Origin: Bacillota bacterium
GTDB taxonomy: Bacteria; Bacillota; Clostridia; Christensenellales; SZUA-584
Length of the DNA stretch: 64,000 nucleotides
Direction: 5' to 3'
Assembly: GCA_023460085.1 (NCBI GenBank)
Contig: JAEWRI010000031.1
Span: 62,001 to 126,000 of the forward strand
A program made the translations under genes and the position numbers. Numbering within the stretch: the stretch's first letter is position 1; every line of letters starts with the position of its first letter. Below are positions 25,264-34,460 of this stretch, piece by piece. The notes under the pieces are model-generated. The model ran no database searches. It was not told where the DNA came from and saw only the letters and a list, made by a program, of their open reading frames with translations.

Positions 25264-26079
25264 ATGGACACTAACGCGAAGTATAGGGATCTTCTACGCC
25301 GTCTGAAAAATCTGGGCAGCGCTGCAGTTGCGTTTTCGGGTGGAGTGGATTCAACCTTTCTTATGGCAATCGCCCATCAAGCGCTGGGTGATCGCGCGGT
25401 TGCTGTAACTGCACGGTCGTTGAGTTTTCCTAAAAGAGAATTGGACTTAGCGGGTGAATTCTGCGCGAAAAACGGGATTCTGCATATCATGGTGGATTCC
25501 GAGGAATTGAATATTGAAGGATTTTCGAAAAACCCGACGAACCGCTGCTATCTGTGCAAATTTGAATTGTTTTCAAAGATTAGGGAAATTGCTGAACAAC
25601 AAGGACTGGCAAGTGTTATTGAAGGTGCAAACGCTGACGATGCAGGCGACTACAGGCCGGGAATGAAAGCGGCTACTGAACTTGGTGTTATCAGCCCCTT
25701 AAAGGAAGTTGGTCTCACAAAAACGGAAATACGAGCACTATCTAGAGAAATGGGGCTGGCTACATGGGATAAGCCTTCATTCGCCTGCCTTTCCTCGCGT
25801 TTTCCGTATGGTGAGAATATCACGCCGGAAAAGCTGCACATGATAGATTCAGCAGAGCAATTTCTATTAGATTTAGGCATCCGGCAGGTGCGCGTACGAT
25901 GCCATGGTAGTCTGGCTCGAATTGAAACGGATGAGGATGGATTTAGTGTACTGTTAGACAGGGGAAACCGCGAAAAGGTTCATCAACAGTTCAGGCAGAT
26001 TGGTTTTACATATATCGCGTTGGATCTCATAGGATACCGGACAGGCAGTATGAACGAAACGTTAAATATAAGGACTTAG
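25264..26079 (+). CDS. larE: LarE-type sacrificial sulfur transferase
   Basis: A 271-residue PP-loop enzyme. LarE makes the thiocarboxylates of the nickel-pincer cofactor of lactate racemase by giving up the sulfur of one of its own cysteines. The ATP loop is VAFSGGVDSTFLM (about residue 25), and the cysteine in KPSFACLSSRFPYG fits the sacrificial cysteine of the well-studied LarE. TNRCYLCKFELF and VIEGANADDAGDYRPG are family motifs. No larA, larB or larC is in the window, so it may serve a partner elsewhere or another nickel-pincer enzyme. No strong ribosome site precedes the ATG. Confidence 0.85.
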   Translation: MDTNAKYRDLLRRLKNLGSAAVAFSGGVDSTFLMAIAHQALGDRAVAVTARSLSFPKRELDLAGEFCAKNGILHIMVDSEELNIEGFSKNPTNRCYLCKFELFSKIREIAEQQGLASVIEGANADDAGDYRPGMKAATELGVISPLKEVGLTKTEIRALSREMGLATWDKPSFACLSSRFPYGENITPEKLHMIDSAEQFLLDLGIRQVRVRCHGSLARIETDEDGFSVLLDRGNREKVHQQFRQIGFTYIALDLIGYRTGSMNETLNIRT

Positions 26080-26184
26080 AGATGGGATCAACATAAAACG
26101 GGCGTTATGGCGGCCAGCTGTTTCATAAGTATATATGTCGCATAAATATAATAAAATTTCTACTATAACATATTGAGGTGTGCC

Positions 26185-26631
26185 ATGAAGATATCCACAA
26201 GGGGACGGTATGCGCTGCGCCTGATGCTGGATCTGGCGCTCGCAGATCCGGAGGAGTACATCACCATTAAAAGTATCGCGGCGCGGCAGGAGATTTCGGA
26301 GAAGTATCTGGAGCAGATCATTACAGTGCTGAGCCGCTCCGGGTTTGTGAAGAGCACGCGCGGCGCGCAGGGAGGATACCGGCTTGCCAAGCCCGCGCAG
26401 GAATATACGGTCGGCATGATACTGCGGGTGATTGAGGGAAGCCTCGTGCCCGTGGCCTGCATGGAGGACGACCCCAACGAGTGTCCGAGGAGTGCCTCGT
26501 GTGTAACGCTCGATATATACAGGCAGATCAATGAAGCGGTGAGCGGCGTGGTGGATCATGTAACGCTGGCCGACCTTGCAGAAAAGCAACTCTTAAAAAA
26601 CCAGCAAGCCGTTGACGGAAAATTGAAATAA
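26185..26631 (+). CDS. Rrf2-family regulator with Fe-S cysteines, IscR-like
   Basis: A 148-residue Rrf2 regulator. The DNA-binding part reads MKISTRGRYALRLMLDLAL and SIAARQEISEKYLEQIITVL. Unlike the other Rrf2 protein here it carries three cysteines, CMEDDPNECPRSASC (about residues 92-106), spaced C-x7-C-x5-C, close to the [2Fe-2S] ligands of IscR. I use ATG 26185 because GAGGTG lies just before it; a TTG 12 bases upstream overlaps that site. It directly precedes metY, and may link methionine synthesis to Fe-S or sulfur status. Confidence 0.85.
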   Translation: MKISTRGRYALRLMLDLALADPEEYITIKSIAARQEISEKYLEQIITVLSRSGFVKSTRGAQGGYRLAKPAQEYTVGMILRVIEGSLVPVACMEDDPNECPRSASCVTLDIYRQINEAVSGVVDHVTLADLAEKQLLKNQQAVDGKLK

Positions 26632-26645
26632 TTCCGTTTTACCTC

Positions 26646-26674
26646 TTGACATATGGGAAAAGAGGCTTTATATT
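26646..26674 (+). promoter_or_regulatory. metY promoter
   Basis: TTGACA (26646-26651), 17 bp, TATATT (26669-26674). The spacer starts TATGGGAAAAG, a possible Rrf2 site. The upstream regulator gene ends 15 bases before. Confidence 0.65.
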
Positions 26675-26728
26675 AGGTTAAAGCATACAAGTATTATATG
26701 AATTATATGAAATAAAGGAGCCAAAACC

Positions 26729-28015
26729 ATGTCGGACGAACGGAAACCAAGGTTTGAAACATTGCAGGTACACGCAGGGCAGGAAACGGCTGATCCGGCA
26801 ACGGACGCCAGAGCAGTTCCTATCTATCAGACCTCCTCGTATGTATTTCCCAGCGCCGCTTCTGCTGCGGCGCGGTTTGGTCTGACGGAACCGGGCAACA
26901 TCTATACACGCATCATGAACCCAACGAACGATGTGTTCGAGAAGCGCATTGCGGCCTTAGAAGGAGGCATCGCAGCGCTGGCACTTTCCAGCGGTGCGGC
27001 GGCGGTGGACTATTCGATCCGCAACATCGCGCATTCGGGGGACCACATCGTGTCCGCCAAGACACTTTATGGCGGTACTTACAACCTGTTTGCCCATACC
27101 TTCAAGGATTTCGGTATTGACGTGACATTCGTCGATCCGGACGTGCCGGGAAGCTTTGAAGCGGCGATTCAGCCCAACACCAAGGCGATATTCTTTGAGA
27201 CGCTGGGAAATCCGAATTCCAGCCTCATTGATATTGAAGAAGTCTCGGCAGTAGCGCATAAGTACGGCATACCGGTCATTATCGACAGCACGTTCGCGAC
27301 GCCCTATCTGCTTCGCCCGATTGAGTACGGCGCGGACATTGTGGTGCATTCGGCAACCAAGTTCATCGGCGGACACGGCACATCCATCGGCGGCGTGATC
27401 GTGGACAGCGGCAAATTTGACTGGGCGGCCTCCGGACGATTCCCGTACCTCACAGAACCCGATCCCAGCTATCACGGAGCGGTGTGGACACAAGCCGTAG
27501 GACCCGCTGCCTATATTATCAAAGCCCGCGTGACGCTGCTGCGCGACTCCGGCTCCGCGCTCAGCCCGTTCAACGCTTTTCTGTTCCTGCAGGGGCTGGA
27601 GACGCTCTCGTTGCGCGTAGAACGGCATGTGGAGAACACGATCAAGGTGATCGAATTCCTGCGCAAGCATCCCAAGGTAGAGCGTGTGAACCACCCATCG
27701 CTGCCGGACAGTCTGTACAAGAAATTGTATGACCGGTATTTCCCGAATGGCGCGGGCTCCATATTCACATTCGAACTTAAGGGTACTGCGGACGAGGCCC
27801 GGCAGTTTACCGAGCGGCTTAAACTGTTCTCGCTGCTCGCCAATGTGGCGGATGTCAAGTCGCTCGTGATACATCCCGCCAGCACGACGCATTCACAGCT
27901 AAGCGAGGCGGAGCTGCTGGAGCAAGGCATCAAGCCCAATACGATCCGTCTTTCCATTGGCACGGAACATATTGACGATATCCTCTACGATTTGGAGCAG
28001 GCATTCAAGGGTTAA
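26729..28015 (+). CDS. metY: O-acetylhomoserine sulfhydrylase
   Basis: Makes homocysteine directly from O-acetylhomoserine and sulfide. The 428-residue length is that of MetY rather than the shorter MetB. Motifs are FETLQVHAGQETADPATDARAVPIYQTSSYVF at the N-terminus, IYTRIMNPTNDVFEKRIAALEGG, FFETLGNPNSSLIDIEE (the F-E-x-x-x-N-P region of this group) and the PLP lysine in VVHSATKFIGGHGTSIGG. An AAAGGAG site precedes the ATG. With the MalY/gamma-synthase pair, two routes to homocysteine are encoded within 7 kb. Confidence 0.93.
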   Translation: MSDERKPRFETLQVHAGQETADPATDARAVPIYQTSSYVFPSAASAAARFGLTEPGNIYTRIMNPTNDVFEKRIAALEGGIAALALSSGAAAVDYSIRNIAHSGDHIVSAKTLYGGTYNLFAHTFKDFGIDVTFVDPDVPGSFEAAIQPNTKAIFFETLGNPNSSLIDIEEVSAVAHKYGIPVIIDSTFATPYLLRPIEYGADIVVHSATKFIGGHGTSIGGVIVDSGKFDWAASGRFPYLTEPDPSYHGAVWTQAVGPAAYIIKARVTLLRDSGSALSPFNAFLFLQGLETLSLRVERHVENTIKVIEFLRKHPKVERVNHPSLPDSLYKKLYDRYFPNGAGSIFTFELKGTADEARQFTERLKLFSLLANVADVKSLVIHPASTTHSQLSEAELLEQGIKPNTIRLSIGTEHIDDILYDLEQAFKG

Positions 28016-28023
28016 TTTAAGGT

Positions 28024-28058
28024 CTAAGCAAAACGGCCTTCCAGGCCGTTTTGCTTAG
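28024..28058. terminator. Perfect palindromic terminator
   Basis: CTAAGCAAAACGGCCT, TCC loop, AGGCCGTTTTGCTTAG: a 16-bp perfect stem with an internal TTTT, able to work on either strand; it ends metY transcription. Confidence 0.8.
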
Positions 28059-28102
28059 ATAAAATACATAGAATACATATAAGCATAATATTGGAGATAG
28101 TA

Positions 28103-28963
28103 ATGACAGTACAAAAGCGGATTGCAGCAATACATGATATATCGTGCTTTGGGAGATGCTCGCTGACAGTGGCATTGCCAATTATATCCGCAGCAGGCAT
28201 TGAGGTAAGCGTGGTTCCAACAGCTGTATTGTCAACACACACTGGAGGTTTTCACAACTTCACATACCGGGATCTAACAGAGGACATCGTCCCAATTGCT
28301 GATCACTGGGAGTCTCTCGGGTTGAATTTCGATGCGGTATATACAGGATTTTTGGGTTCGTTTGAGCAATTGGGTATTGTTAAAGACTTGTTTCGCCGAT
28401 TTAAGACAGAAGATAATTTGATCCTGGTCGACCCCGTGATGGCCGATAACGGTATATTGTATAAGGTATTTCCCGAAGATTTTCCCGAAGGCATGAAAAA
28501 GCTTTGCGAAAAAGCGGATGTGATTGTACCCAATATTACGGAAGCAGCATTTCTGCTTGGGGAATCCTACAGAGAAGGTCCTTATACGAGGGCTTATATT
28601 GAAAACCTGTTGAAAAAGCTTGCTAAGCTAGGCCCCAGACAGGTTGTGTTGACGGGCGTCTATTTTGATGACAGGCAGCTTGGGGCTGCGGCATATGACC
28701 GGACTTCAGATATCGTAGATTATGCTTTTTCAGAACGTATTGAAGGATACTACCATGGTACAGGAGATGTCTTTGCAAGCGCGCTGCTGGCATCAGTTTT
28801 AAAAGGCTATGGGATCACTTCAGCGACAAAAAATGCAGTCCATTTTACTGTTCAGAGTATACTGCGAACAAAACGGGCAGGGACTGATATTCGGTTTGGA
28901 GTGAATTTTGAAGAAGGCTTGGTTGAATTTGCAAACCGTTTAAATGGCGGACAAAAACAGTGA
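28103..28963 (+). CDS. Pyridoxal/pyridoxamine kinase
   Basis: Phosphorylates vitamin B6 to give PLP. The 286-residue ribokinase-fold protein starts MTVQKRIAAIHDISCFGRCSLTVALPIISAAGIEVSVVPTA, the pattern of clostridial pyridoxal kinases, then VDPVMADNG and YYHGTGDVFASALLASVL, where the GTGD aspartate is the catalytic base. I choose ATG 28103 because TTGGAG lies 6 bases ahead of it. It sits between metY and the methionine importer, within a run of PLP-dependent sulfur enzymes, so its product serves them. Confidence 0.88.
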   Translation: MTVQKRIAAIHDISCFGRCSLTVALPIISAAGIEVSVVPTAVLSTHTGGFHNFTYRDLTEDIVPIADHWESLGLNFDAVYTGFLGSFEQLGIVKDLFRRFKTEDNLILVDPVMADNGILYKVFPEDFPEGMKKLCEKADVIVPNITEAAFLLGESYREGPYTRAYIENLLKKLAKLGPRQVVLTGVYFDDRQLGAAAYDRTSDIVDYAFSERIEGYYHGTGDVFASALLASVLKGYGITSATKNAVHFTVQSILRTKRAGTDIRFGVNFEEGLVEFANRLNGGQKQ

Positions 28964-28977
28964 AAGGAGGTGAGATC

Positions 28978-29988
28978 GTGCTGCAGCCCATTATTCAGAT
29001 CAACAGTCTCAGCAAGGAATTTGCATCCGCAAACGGAACCGTGAAAGCGCTTGAAGACGTCAGCCTGGAAATTCAGCCGGGTGAGATATTTGGCATTATT
29101 GGCATGAGTGGCGCAGGGAAGAGCACGCTCGTGCGATGTATGAACATCCTTGAGCAACCCACTGCAGGCTCGGTCATCTATGACGGACGCGATCTCACCA
29201 GGCTTACTCGTTCTGAACTCTATCGCGTCCGACAATCGATCGGGATGATTTTCCAGCAGTTCAATCTGCTGTTGCAGCGCACCGCTTTGGATAATGTCTG
29301 TTTTCCATTGGAAATCGCGGGAACCGATAAAAAGGAAGCACGGCGGCGGGCAGGCGAATTGCTGGAGGTTGTGGGGATATCAGACAAGAAGGGCGCATAC
29401 CCTGCCCAATTGTCTGGAGGTCAACGCCAGCGTGTGGCGATCGCGAGAGCGCTCGCTACCAGCCCTAAGGTGTTGTTGTGTGACGAGGCGACCAGTGCGC
29501 TCGATCCCGCAACAACCCGCGGAGTGTTGGCCCTGCTCAAGGATATCAACCAACGTTTGGGTATCACAATTGTAGTGATCACACACGAAATGAGGGTGAT
29601 CGAGCAAATTTGTCAGCGTGTGGCGATTATTGATGAAAGCCGGATCGTGGAAACGGGGAGTGTGCAGGAGATATTCTCTCATCCAAAGTCCGCGGCGGCA
29701 AGACGCCTGATCTACCCCGATGGACAGACGGAGGAGTGGAAAGCAGGCAGTAAGCGATGCCGCATCGTATTCGACGGCAGTTCATCGTTTGAGCCGGTGA
29801 TCGCAAACATGGTGCTGGAGTTCTCGCAGCCAGTCAATATACTGTTTGCGGACACCGAGGATATCGGCGGTAAGGCGTTTGGGCAAATGGTCATCCAACT
29901 GCCGGAGCAGGACGATATCGCGCGGCGCATGATCCCATATCTGCGTTCCAAGGGGCTGACCGTAGAGGAGGCCGAGAATGATATTTGA
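28978..29988 (+). CDS. metN: Methionine ABC transporter ATP-binding protein
   Basis: The 336-residue ATPase of the MetNIQ importer. Walker A is GMSGAGKSTLVRC, the signature is LSGGQRQRVAIARAL, Walker B is VLLCDEATSALDP and the switch histidine is in VVITHEMRVIEQICQRV. After about residue 245 comes the extra C-terminal NIL regulatory domain typical of MetN, which binds methionine and shuts transport. The start is GTG 28978, six bases after AAAGGAGGTG. It overlaps metI by 11 bases. Confidence 0.93.
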   Translation: MLQPIIQINSLSKEFASANGTVKALEDVSLEIQPGEIFGIIGMSGAGKSTLVRCMNILEQPTAGSVIYDGRDLTRLTRSELYRVRQSIGMIFQQFNLLLQRTALDNVCFPLEIAGTDKKEARRRAGELLEVVGISDKKGAYPAQLSGGQRQRVAIARALATSPKVLLCDEATSALDPATTRGVLALLKDINQRLGITIVVITHEMRVIEQICQRVAIIDESRIVETGSVQEIFSHPKSAAARRLIYPDGQTEEWKAGSKRCRIVFDGSSSFEPVIANMVLEFSQPVNILFADTEDIGGKAFGQMVIQLPEQDDIARRMIPYLRSKGLTVEEAENDI

Positions 29989-30691
29989 TGAAAGCGTCAT
30001 GAGGATGCTCGGGAAAGGCATTTTGGAATCGCTGTATATGACGCTTGTCTCTACGGCGCTGGCATATATCATTGGTCTGCCGATGGGTATCGCTCTCGTG
30101 GTCACCGACAAGGAAGGTATTCGGCCTTCGTCGTGGATCAACAAGGTGCTGGGGTTTATCGTCAACGTCCTGCGTTGCGTACCATTCCTCATCCTGCTGA
30201 TTACTGTGCAGCCTTTTACGCGGATGATTATGGGTACGACGCTCGGCCCGAAAGCAACCATTGTTCCGCTGGTGATCGCATCCGCGCCGTTCATCGCGCG
30301 GCTCGTGGAGTCGTCGCTCAAAGAGGTGGACAAAGGTGTGATTGAAGCGGCGCAGTCGATGGGCGCATCGCCCGCTCAGATCGTGTACAAGGTGTTATTA
30401 CCGGAAGCACGGCCTTCACTGGTCGTCGGAAGCGCCATTGCCGTGACAGCGATATTGAGCTACTCGGCACTGGCGGGCATCGTCGGAGGCGGCGGCTTGG
30501 GTGACATCGCAATCCGCTACGGATACTACCGGTATGAGACGGATATCATGCTGGTCACGGTCGCCCTGCTGGTGGTTATCGTACAGCTGCTGCAGGAGGC
30601 AGGAATGAAGTTTGCTCGGATTGTAGATAAACGCATGAGTGAAAAACGGATAAGAAATTTTAATAATAAAAAATGGAGGACAGAAAAATGA
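29978..30691 (+). CDS. metI: Methionine ABC transporter permease
   Basis: A 237-residue inner-membrane permease with about five helices, the size of MetI. The start is within the end of metN. VIEAAQSMGASPAQIVYKVLLPEARPSL is the coupling EAA motif, and SALAGIVGGGGLGDIAIRYGYYRYETDIM is the well-conserved MetI C-terminal segment. The C-terminal tail carries extra basic residues. Overlaps metQ by four bases (ATGA). Confidence 0.93.
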   Translation: MIFDESVMRMLGKGILESLYMTLVSTALAYIIGLPMGIALVVTDKEGIRPSSWINKVLGFIVNVLRCVPFLILLITVQPFTRMIMGTTLGPKATIVPLVIASAPFIARLVESSLKEVDKGVIEAAQSMGASPAQIVYKVLLPEARPSLVVGSAIAVTAILSYSALAGIVGGGGLGDIAIRYGYYRYETDIMLVTVALLVVIVQLLQEAGMKFARIVDKRMSEKRIRNFNNKKWRTEK

Positions 30692-31581
30692 AGAAGTTTT
30701 TAGTGTTACTGGTAGCGGCGGTTCTGGGATTATCCCTGTTTACCGGCTGCGCGACGACCCCTGCGGCTGGCACCGCCAGCCCTTCGCTTTCGGAGAGTGT
30801 CTCTGCTGAAACTGCCGGGACAACGGTTGAGGCCACTCCGTCACCGGAGTTGGTTACGATCACTGTCGGCGCATCGCCCACGCCTCATGCGGAAATACTG
30901 GCTGTGGTGAAGGATCTGCTCGTGGCTCAGGGGTACGATCTGCAAATCGTGGAGTATACTGACTACGTGCAGCCCAATGTTGCGCTGGCTGATGGCAGCC
31001 TGGATGCAAACTATTTCCAGCACCAGCCGTATCTTGACCAGTACAACGCCGAGAACGGCACGAATCTCGTACCGCTTGTAGCGGTGCACTTTGAACCGCT
31101 GGGCATCTACCCCGGCAAGACGGCCAGCCTCGATGCGCTCGCGGATGGCGCCCAGATAGCGGTACCTAACGACGCCACCAACGAAGCAAGAGCGTTGCTG
31201 CTGCTTCAAGCTCAGGGATTGATCACGTTGAAGGAAGGCGCGGGTATTAACGCAACGGTCAACGACATCGCTGAAAATCCGAAAAATCTTCAGATCATTG
31301 AGATCGAAGCAGCTCAGCTTGCCCGTTCGCTGCAGGATGTCGATATCGCGGTGATTAACGGCAACTATGCGATTGAAGCCGGTTTGAACGTCGCTACGGA
31401 TGCTCTGGCCAGCGAAGCGGCAGACTCGATCGCAGCGACTACTTATGCCAACGAACTGGTTGTACGCAGCGGCGACGAGAATCGTCCGGAACTACAGGCA
31501 CTGGCGGCTGCGCTGACCAGCGACGAAGTCCGCTCATTCATTGAAGAGACATACGGCGGAGCGGTTGTTCCTGTATTCTAA
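30688..31581 (+). CDS. metQ: Methionine-binding lipoprotein
   Basis: The substrate-binding subunit of MetNIQ, of the NlpA family. The signal peptide MKKFLVLLVAAVLGLSLFTGC ends in an FTGC lipobox; a Ser/Thr-rich linker follows to about residue 50. ITVGASPTPHAEIL, DYVQPNVALADGSLDANYFQHQPYLDQYN and IAVPNDATNEARALLLLQ are the conserved ligand-pocket segments. I start at ATG 30688 since GGAGG lies just before it; the upstream ATG at 30673 contains that site. The transcript ends in the terminator that follows. Confidence 0.94.
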   Translation: MKKFLVLLVAAVLGLSLFTGCATTPAAGTASPSLSESVSAETAGTTVEATPSPELVTITVGASPTPHAEILAVVKDLLVAQGYDLQIVEYTDYVQPNVALADGSLDANYFQHQPYLDQYNAENGTNLVPLVAVHFEPLGIYPGKTASLDALADGAQIAVPNDATNEARALLLLQAQGLITLKEGAGINATVNDIAENPKNLQIIEIEAAQLARSLQDVDIAVINGNYAIEAGLNVATDALASEAADSIAATTYANELVVRSGDENRPELQALAAALTSDEVRSFIEETYGGAVVPVF

Positions 31582-31610
31582 AGCTCAAGCAGTTAATTAA
31601 AAACAAGGTT

Positions 31611-31653
31611 ATAATGAAACAGATAGTACATACAAGGCTATCTGTTTTATTAT
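31611..31653 (+). terminator. Terminator after metQ
   Basis: AAACAGATAG and CTATCTGTTT form the stem, with flanking ATAAT/ATTAT pairing and a T-rich 3' side. Confidence 0.75.
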
Positions 31654-31783
31654 AGTTGTAATATTCGGCCCTGATTGACTCGATCGAAGTATACGAGGCA
31701 AAGAAAATAGGCGGAGTTAGACAGCAGACGATCACGGTACACTATAGGCTGGCTGGGAATCTATCGGCTTAGGGGATATGAAA

Positions 31784-31798
31784 AAATCCAAACAGATC
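31784..31798 (-). terminator. Left half of the split tRNA-Ser terminator plus target duplication
   Basis: AAATCCAAAC (31784-31793) is the exact complement of GTTTGGATTT at 53338-53347 on the other side of the transposon. AGATC (31794-31798) is the 5-bp target duplication, repeated at 53326-53330. Joined, they form the intrinsic terminator of tRNA-Ser on the minus strand, ending in a T run. Confidence 0.85.
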
Positions 31799-31940
31799 TG
31801 ACGCAAGAACCATAAGTTTGCCGCGAAATGGAACCATAAACCTGCCATTGGTTCTAGCTTAATGGACTTTTGCCCATTTGTAAAATAAAAAATGGAACTA
31901 TATATTTGCCTTGCGATTATTTTGGAAGCATATGCTTGCC
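31799..31940 (+). repeat. Left end: terminal repeat and four transposase-binding sites
   Basis: The 16-bp site occurs at 31807-31822, 31831-31846, 31895-31910 and 31925-31940, all in the same direction: GAACCATAAGTTTGCC, GAACCATAAACCTGCC, GAACTATATATTTGCC, GAAGCATATGCTTGCC. The first lies in the terminal repeat. A weaker partial copy is at about 31863-31875. Confidence 0.85.
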
Positions 31941-32025
31941 TTGCGAAGCGGAGAGCGAAAGGGTAAGATTTGAGTAAAAAAAAGAATGACAATCCTCTAG
32001 ATCAATATTCAAAAGCTCTTAATTC

Positions 32026-33288
32026 CTATCCAGAGTCGATTTCGTCAGAGTACCCTAACTCACGCAGGGTACTCTCCCAAGTCTTACGGTACCGTTCGGA
32101 CATTTTGCTATATATGCCAAGCCCATGTGTTACCCTAGAGATGCTGGGGAATTTACCTTTTTCATTTAAAGCAATCATCTTCTCCCGTATTTGTTCTTCC
32201 TTTCTGAGTGCCGTTTCTTCTTTTTGCCTTTTATTTTTCTGTATGAGTAGATGATATTCTCTTGGAAAATGCCTTTTTATAGTTTCAAGTTTTACTCCAT
32301 TTTTTTTGGCTAGCGAAGTGATTGATATAAGTTCCGCTGATGTCAATGCTTTCTTTATAGCCAGTTGTAACTCATTAAAATCTATATTAGGCTTTTCCGG
32401 TCTTGGTTCCACTTTTAAGTTTTTAATATTGATATTTATATTATTACTATTTATTTTCTCAAAGAGAAGTTCACTAACATGCAGCCCAAACTTGTAGCTT
32501 AATAATAAAACCGAGGATAAGGGCGGCTTTTTGCTTCCAATGATCCAGTTATGGATTGACTCACTGGTTACTGCTATCCTATCCCCTAACTTTTGCTGGG
32601 AAAAGCCGGTAAATTCCAGTATCTCAGAAATGTTCTTACTCAGACAAGACTCATCCGATAGACTTAACTTAGGGATGTTAGACAAAATACTGCCGATGTT
32701 ATCAAAGGCCCAAATGTCAAAATTTTTTAATTCACTGTATGAATAGTAATCCTCATTATAGTTCCCTAACCAATGATTGCAGTGATAACAATAACCAACT
32801 CTTCCTAATGGGCCATAGGTTTTGAATTGTTTATGGCAATGAGGGCATATCTGATGCAATTTAGTAAGGTGTTTACCGCAAATATTAATATCCTTTATAT
32901 ACCAAATCAGTTGTTCATAAATAGGTTCGTTATATTTTCTGGCTTCCTCATAGCAACGCGGACACCAAGCAGCATTATCACGCAAAAGATAACTTTTGTC
33001 GATATAGTCGCTTAATTTTGTTAATGATAAATTATGAATATTATTATTGTTTGTTTTAATTTCAAGGGCTCGTATAAAATCTGAGGATATAGAAAGAAGA
33101 AGTTCATTGCTAATTGATAAAACTTTTAGCCGGTAATCACTGGGCTCAGACAAAATCTCATGCTTTAGTAGTATTCCTGGGAGAACAGAATGGGCTTCTG
33201 CCAACCGTTTTATATAACTTGGCAGACTCTCTACATACGGAGTTCCCACTCCTATTGGGTCAATATTAAACAACCGGCTTATAGACAT
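32026..33288 (-). CDS. TniQ/TnsD-family target-selection protein (left copy)
   Basis: A 420-residue TniQ-domain protein. It begins with NIDPIGVGTPYVESLPSYIKRLAEAHSV, the classical TniQ start. Zinc-binding cysteines follow: AAWCPRCYEEA, ICGKHLTKLHQICPHC and GYCYHCNHWLG. A helix-turn-helix (FSQQKLGDRIAVTSESIHNWIIGSKKPPLSSVLLL) follows the zinc region, and a second DNA-binding-like segment is near the C-terminus. It overlaps the TnsC stop by one base, making a tnsAB-tnsC-tniQ operon. By position it resembles the core TniQ of Tn7-like elements; it could direct insertion to other targets than the right-hand copy. Confidence 0.87.
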   Translation of the reverse strand: MSISRLFNIDPIGVGTPYVESLPSYIKRLAEAHSVLPGILLKHEILSEPSDYRLKVLSISNELLLSISSDFIRALEIKTNNNNIHNLSLTKLSDYIDKSYLLRDNAAWCPRCYEEARKYNEPIYEQLIWYIKDINICGKHLTKLHQICPHCHKQFKTYGPLGRVGYCYHCNHWLGNYNEDYYSYSELKNFDIWAFDNIGSILSNIPKLSLSDESCLSKNISEILEFTGFSQQKLGDRIAVTSESIHNWIIGSKKPPLSSVLLLSYKFGLHVSELLFEKINSNNININIKNLKVEPRPEKPNIDFNELQLAIKKALTSAELISITSLAKKNGVKLETIKRHFPREYHLLIQKNKRQKEETALRKEEQIREKMIALNEKGKFPSISRVTHGLGIYSKMSERYRKTWESTLRELGYSDEIDSG

Positions 33289-34457
33289 TACGCTAGTTTA
33301 CCTCCGTTACTGCTTGTATTTATAAGTCCGTCATTGGCTGCATCTCTCTTCGGGTTTCTTTTGAAAGGCTTACTGTTTTTTGCGGTGGTACATTTGGCCG
33401 GCATACTGCTTACGTTTTCATCTCTGACGACTGACGTGTTATCGGGATTCCTATCAGACATAAACTTTGACATTCGGTTTTCACCGTCCTCAATTCCCTC
33501 AAGCACAATGTCACGTAGATACCCTGATATTCTGGTTGCTTCTAGATGTTTCCTAGTTAAAAATTTGGCTTGGTGGTCAAGGGCATATGAATAAGCATCC
33601 ATCAACCAAATTTTCAACGCGCCGATGCGTCCCAAAGAGTACTCGAATAAATATTCAAGGTTTTCAGAAATAATAGTGGGATTGATTTCTTTAAAAGGCA
33701 TGTTGAGAATTAAATCTTTTGCAGCCGCACCAAAATATCTAAGTTCTTCTTTACATTGATAATAACGAGGGAAATTAACGGTCTTGGTTCTGCGTATGCT
33801 TTGGTCAATGTATCCTGACTCTAATTCCCAATATCTAAGCAGTTCATATGTTCCCACTAATACTATTGGTATTCTGCAGCTCGCAAGAGATTTTAAGACG
33901 TTAACCGACCAGTTTGCTTTTTTCGCTGTCGCAACCATTAACATATGATGCGCTTCGTTAATTATCATTGCTTTTACATGTCTATATTTAAGAGTATTTA
34001 TAAGCACTTGTTCGTAATCGGCTTTCTTGATTTTTGACATGATTATTTTATTGCCTTTTTTATCACACCCCTCCACCTCTGCGTACGAAATTTTTCGCTC
34101 CAACAATGGCTCACACATTTCTTCTAAAGCACTTATCCATAAACTCGGAAAATTGAAGCTCCCTTCCACAGGAGCAATAGCCTCAACTTCCACAATCGGA
34201 ATATGTCCTGTCGTTTTGTTGGGGGTGCTCTCTTCCGTCTCGATTATCTTTTGTTTAATACCATTGATGAGTTCTTGTTTTCCCACTCCGGACGGCCCGC
34301 AGATAAGAATAATTCTTTCATTAACAAGGGAGCTAATATACGTCATTGTTTCGTCTATCGCTTCATCAAGGTTTTTATGATGAACAATACAGTCTCTAAA
34401 ATATTCCTTTTTCTTCTCGTCGCTGGCATCCAACAAATCTAAAGGAAAGGCTGGCAT
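33288..34457 (-). CDS. TnsC/TniB-type AAA+ ATPase
   Basis: A 389-residue AAA+ regulator that links target selection to the transposase. Walker A is CGPSGVGKQELINGI (about residues 53-67), Walker B is AMIINEAHHMLM (about 170), and sensor 1 is in IPIVLVGTYELL. The C-terminal 80 residues are basic and low in order, likely the contact region for the transposase. Its ATG lies 3 bases after the tnsAB stop, and AGGAGTAGC is the ribosome site. Confidence 0.88.
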   Translation of the reverse strand: MPAFPLDLLDASDEKKKEYFRDCIVHHKNLDEAIDETMTYISSLVNERIILICGPSGVGKQELINGIKQKIIETEESTPNKTTGHIPIVEVEAIAPVEGSFNFPSLWISALEEMCEPLLERKISYAEVEGCDKKGNKIIMSKIKKADYEQVLINTLKYRHVKAMIINEAHHMLMVATAKKANWSVNVLKSLASCRIPIVLVGTYELLRYWELESGYIDQSIRRTKTVNFPRYYQCKEELRYFGAAAKDLILNMPFKEINPTIISENLEYLFEYSLGRIGALKIWLMDAYSYALDHQAKFLTRKHLEATRISGYLRDIVLEGIEDGENRMSKFMSDRNPDNTSVVRDENVSSMPAKCTTAKNSKPFKRNPKRDAANDGLINTSSNGGKLA

Positions 34458-34460
34458 AAG

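Noticed and set aside
31735..31992. 86-codon minus-strand frame over the transposon left end
   Set aside because: It spans the target duplication and the transposase-binding repeats, so it is chance.
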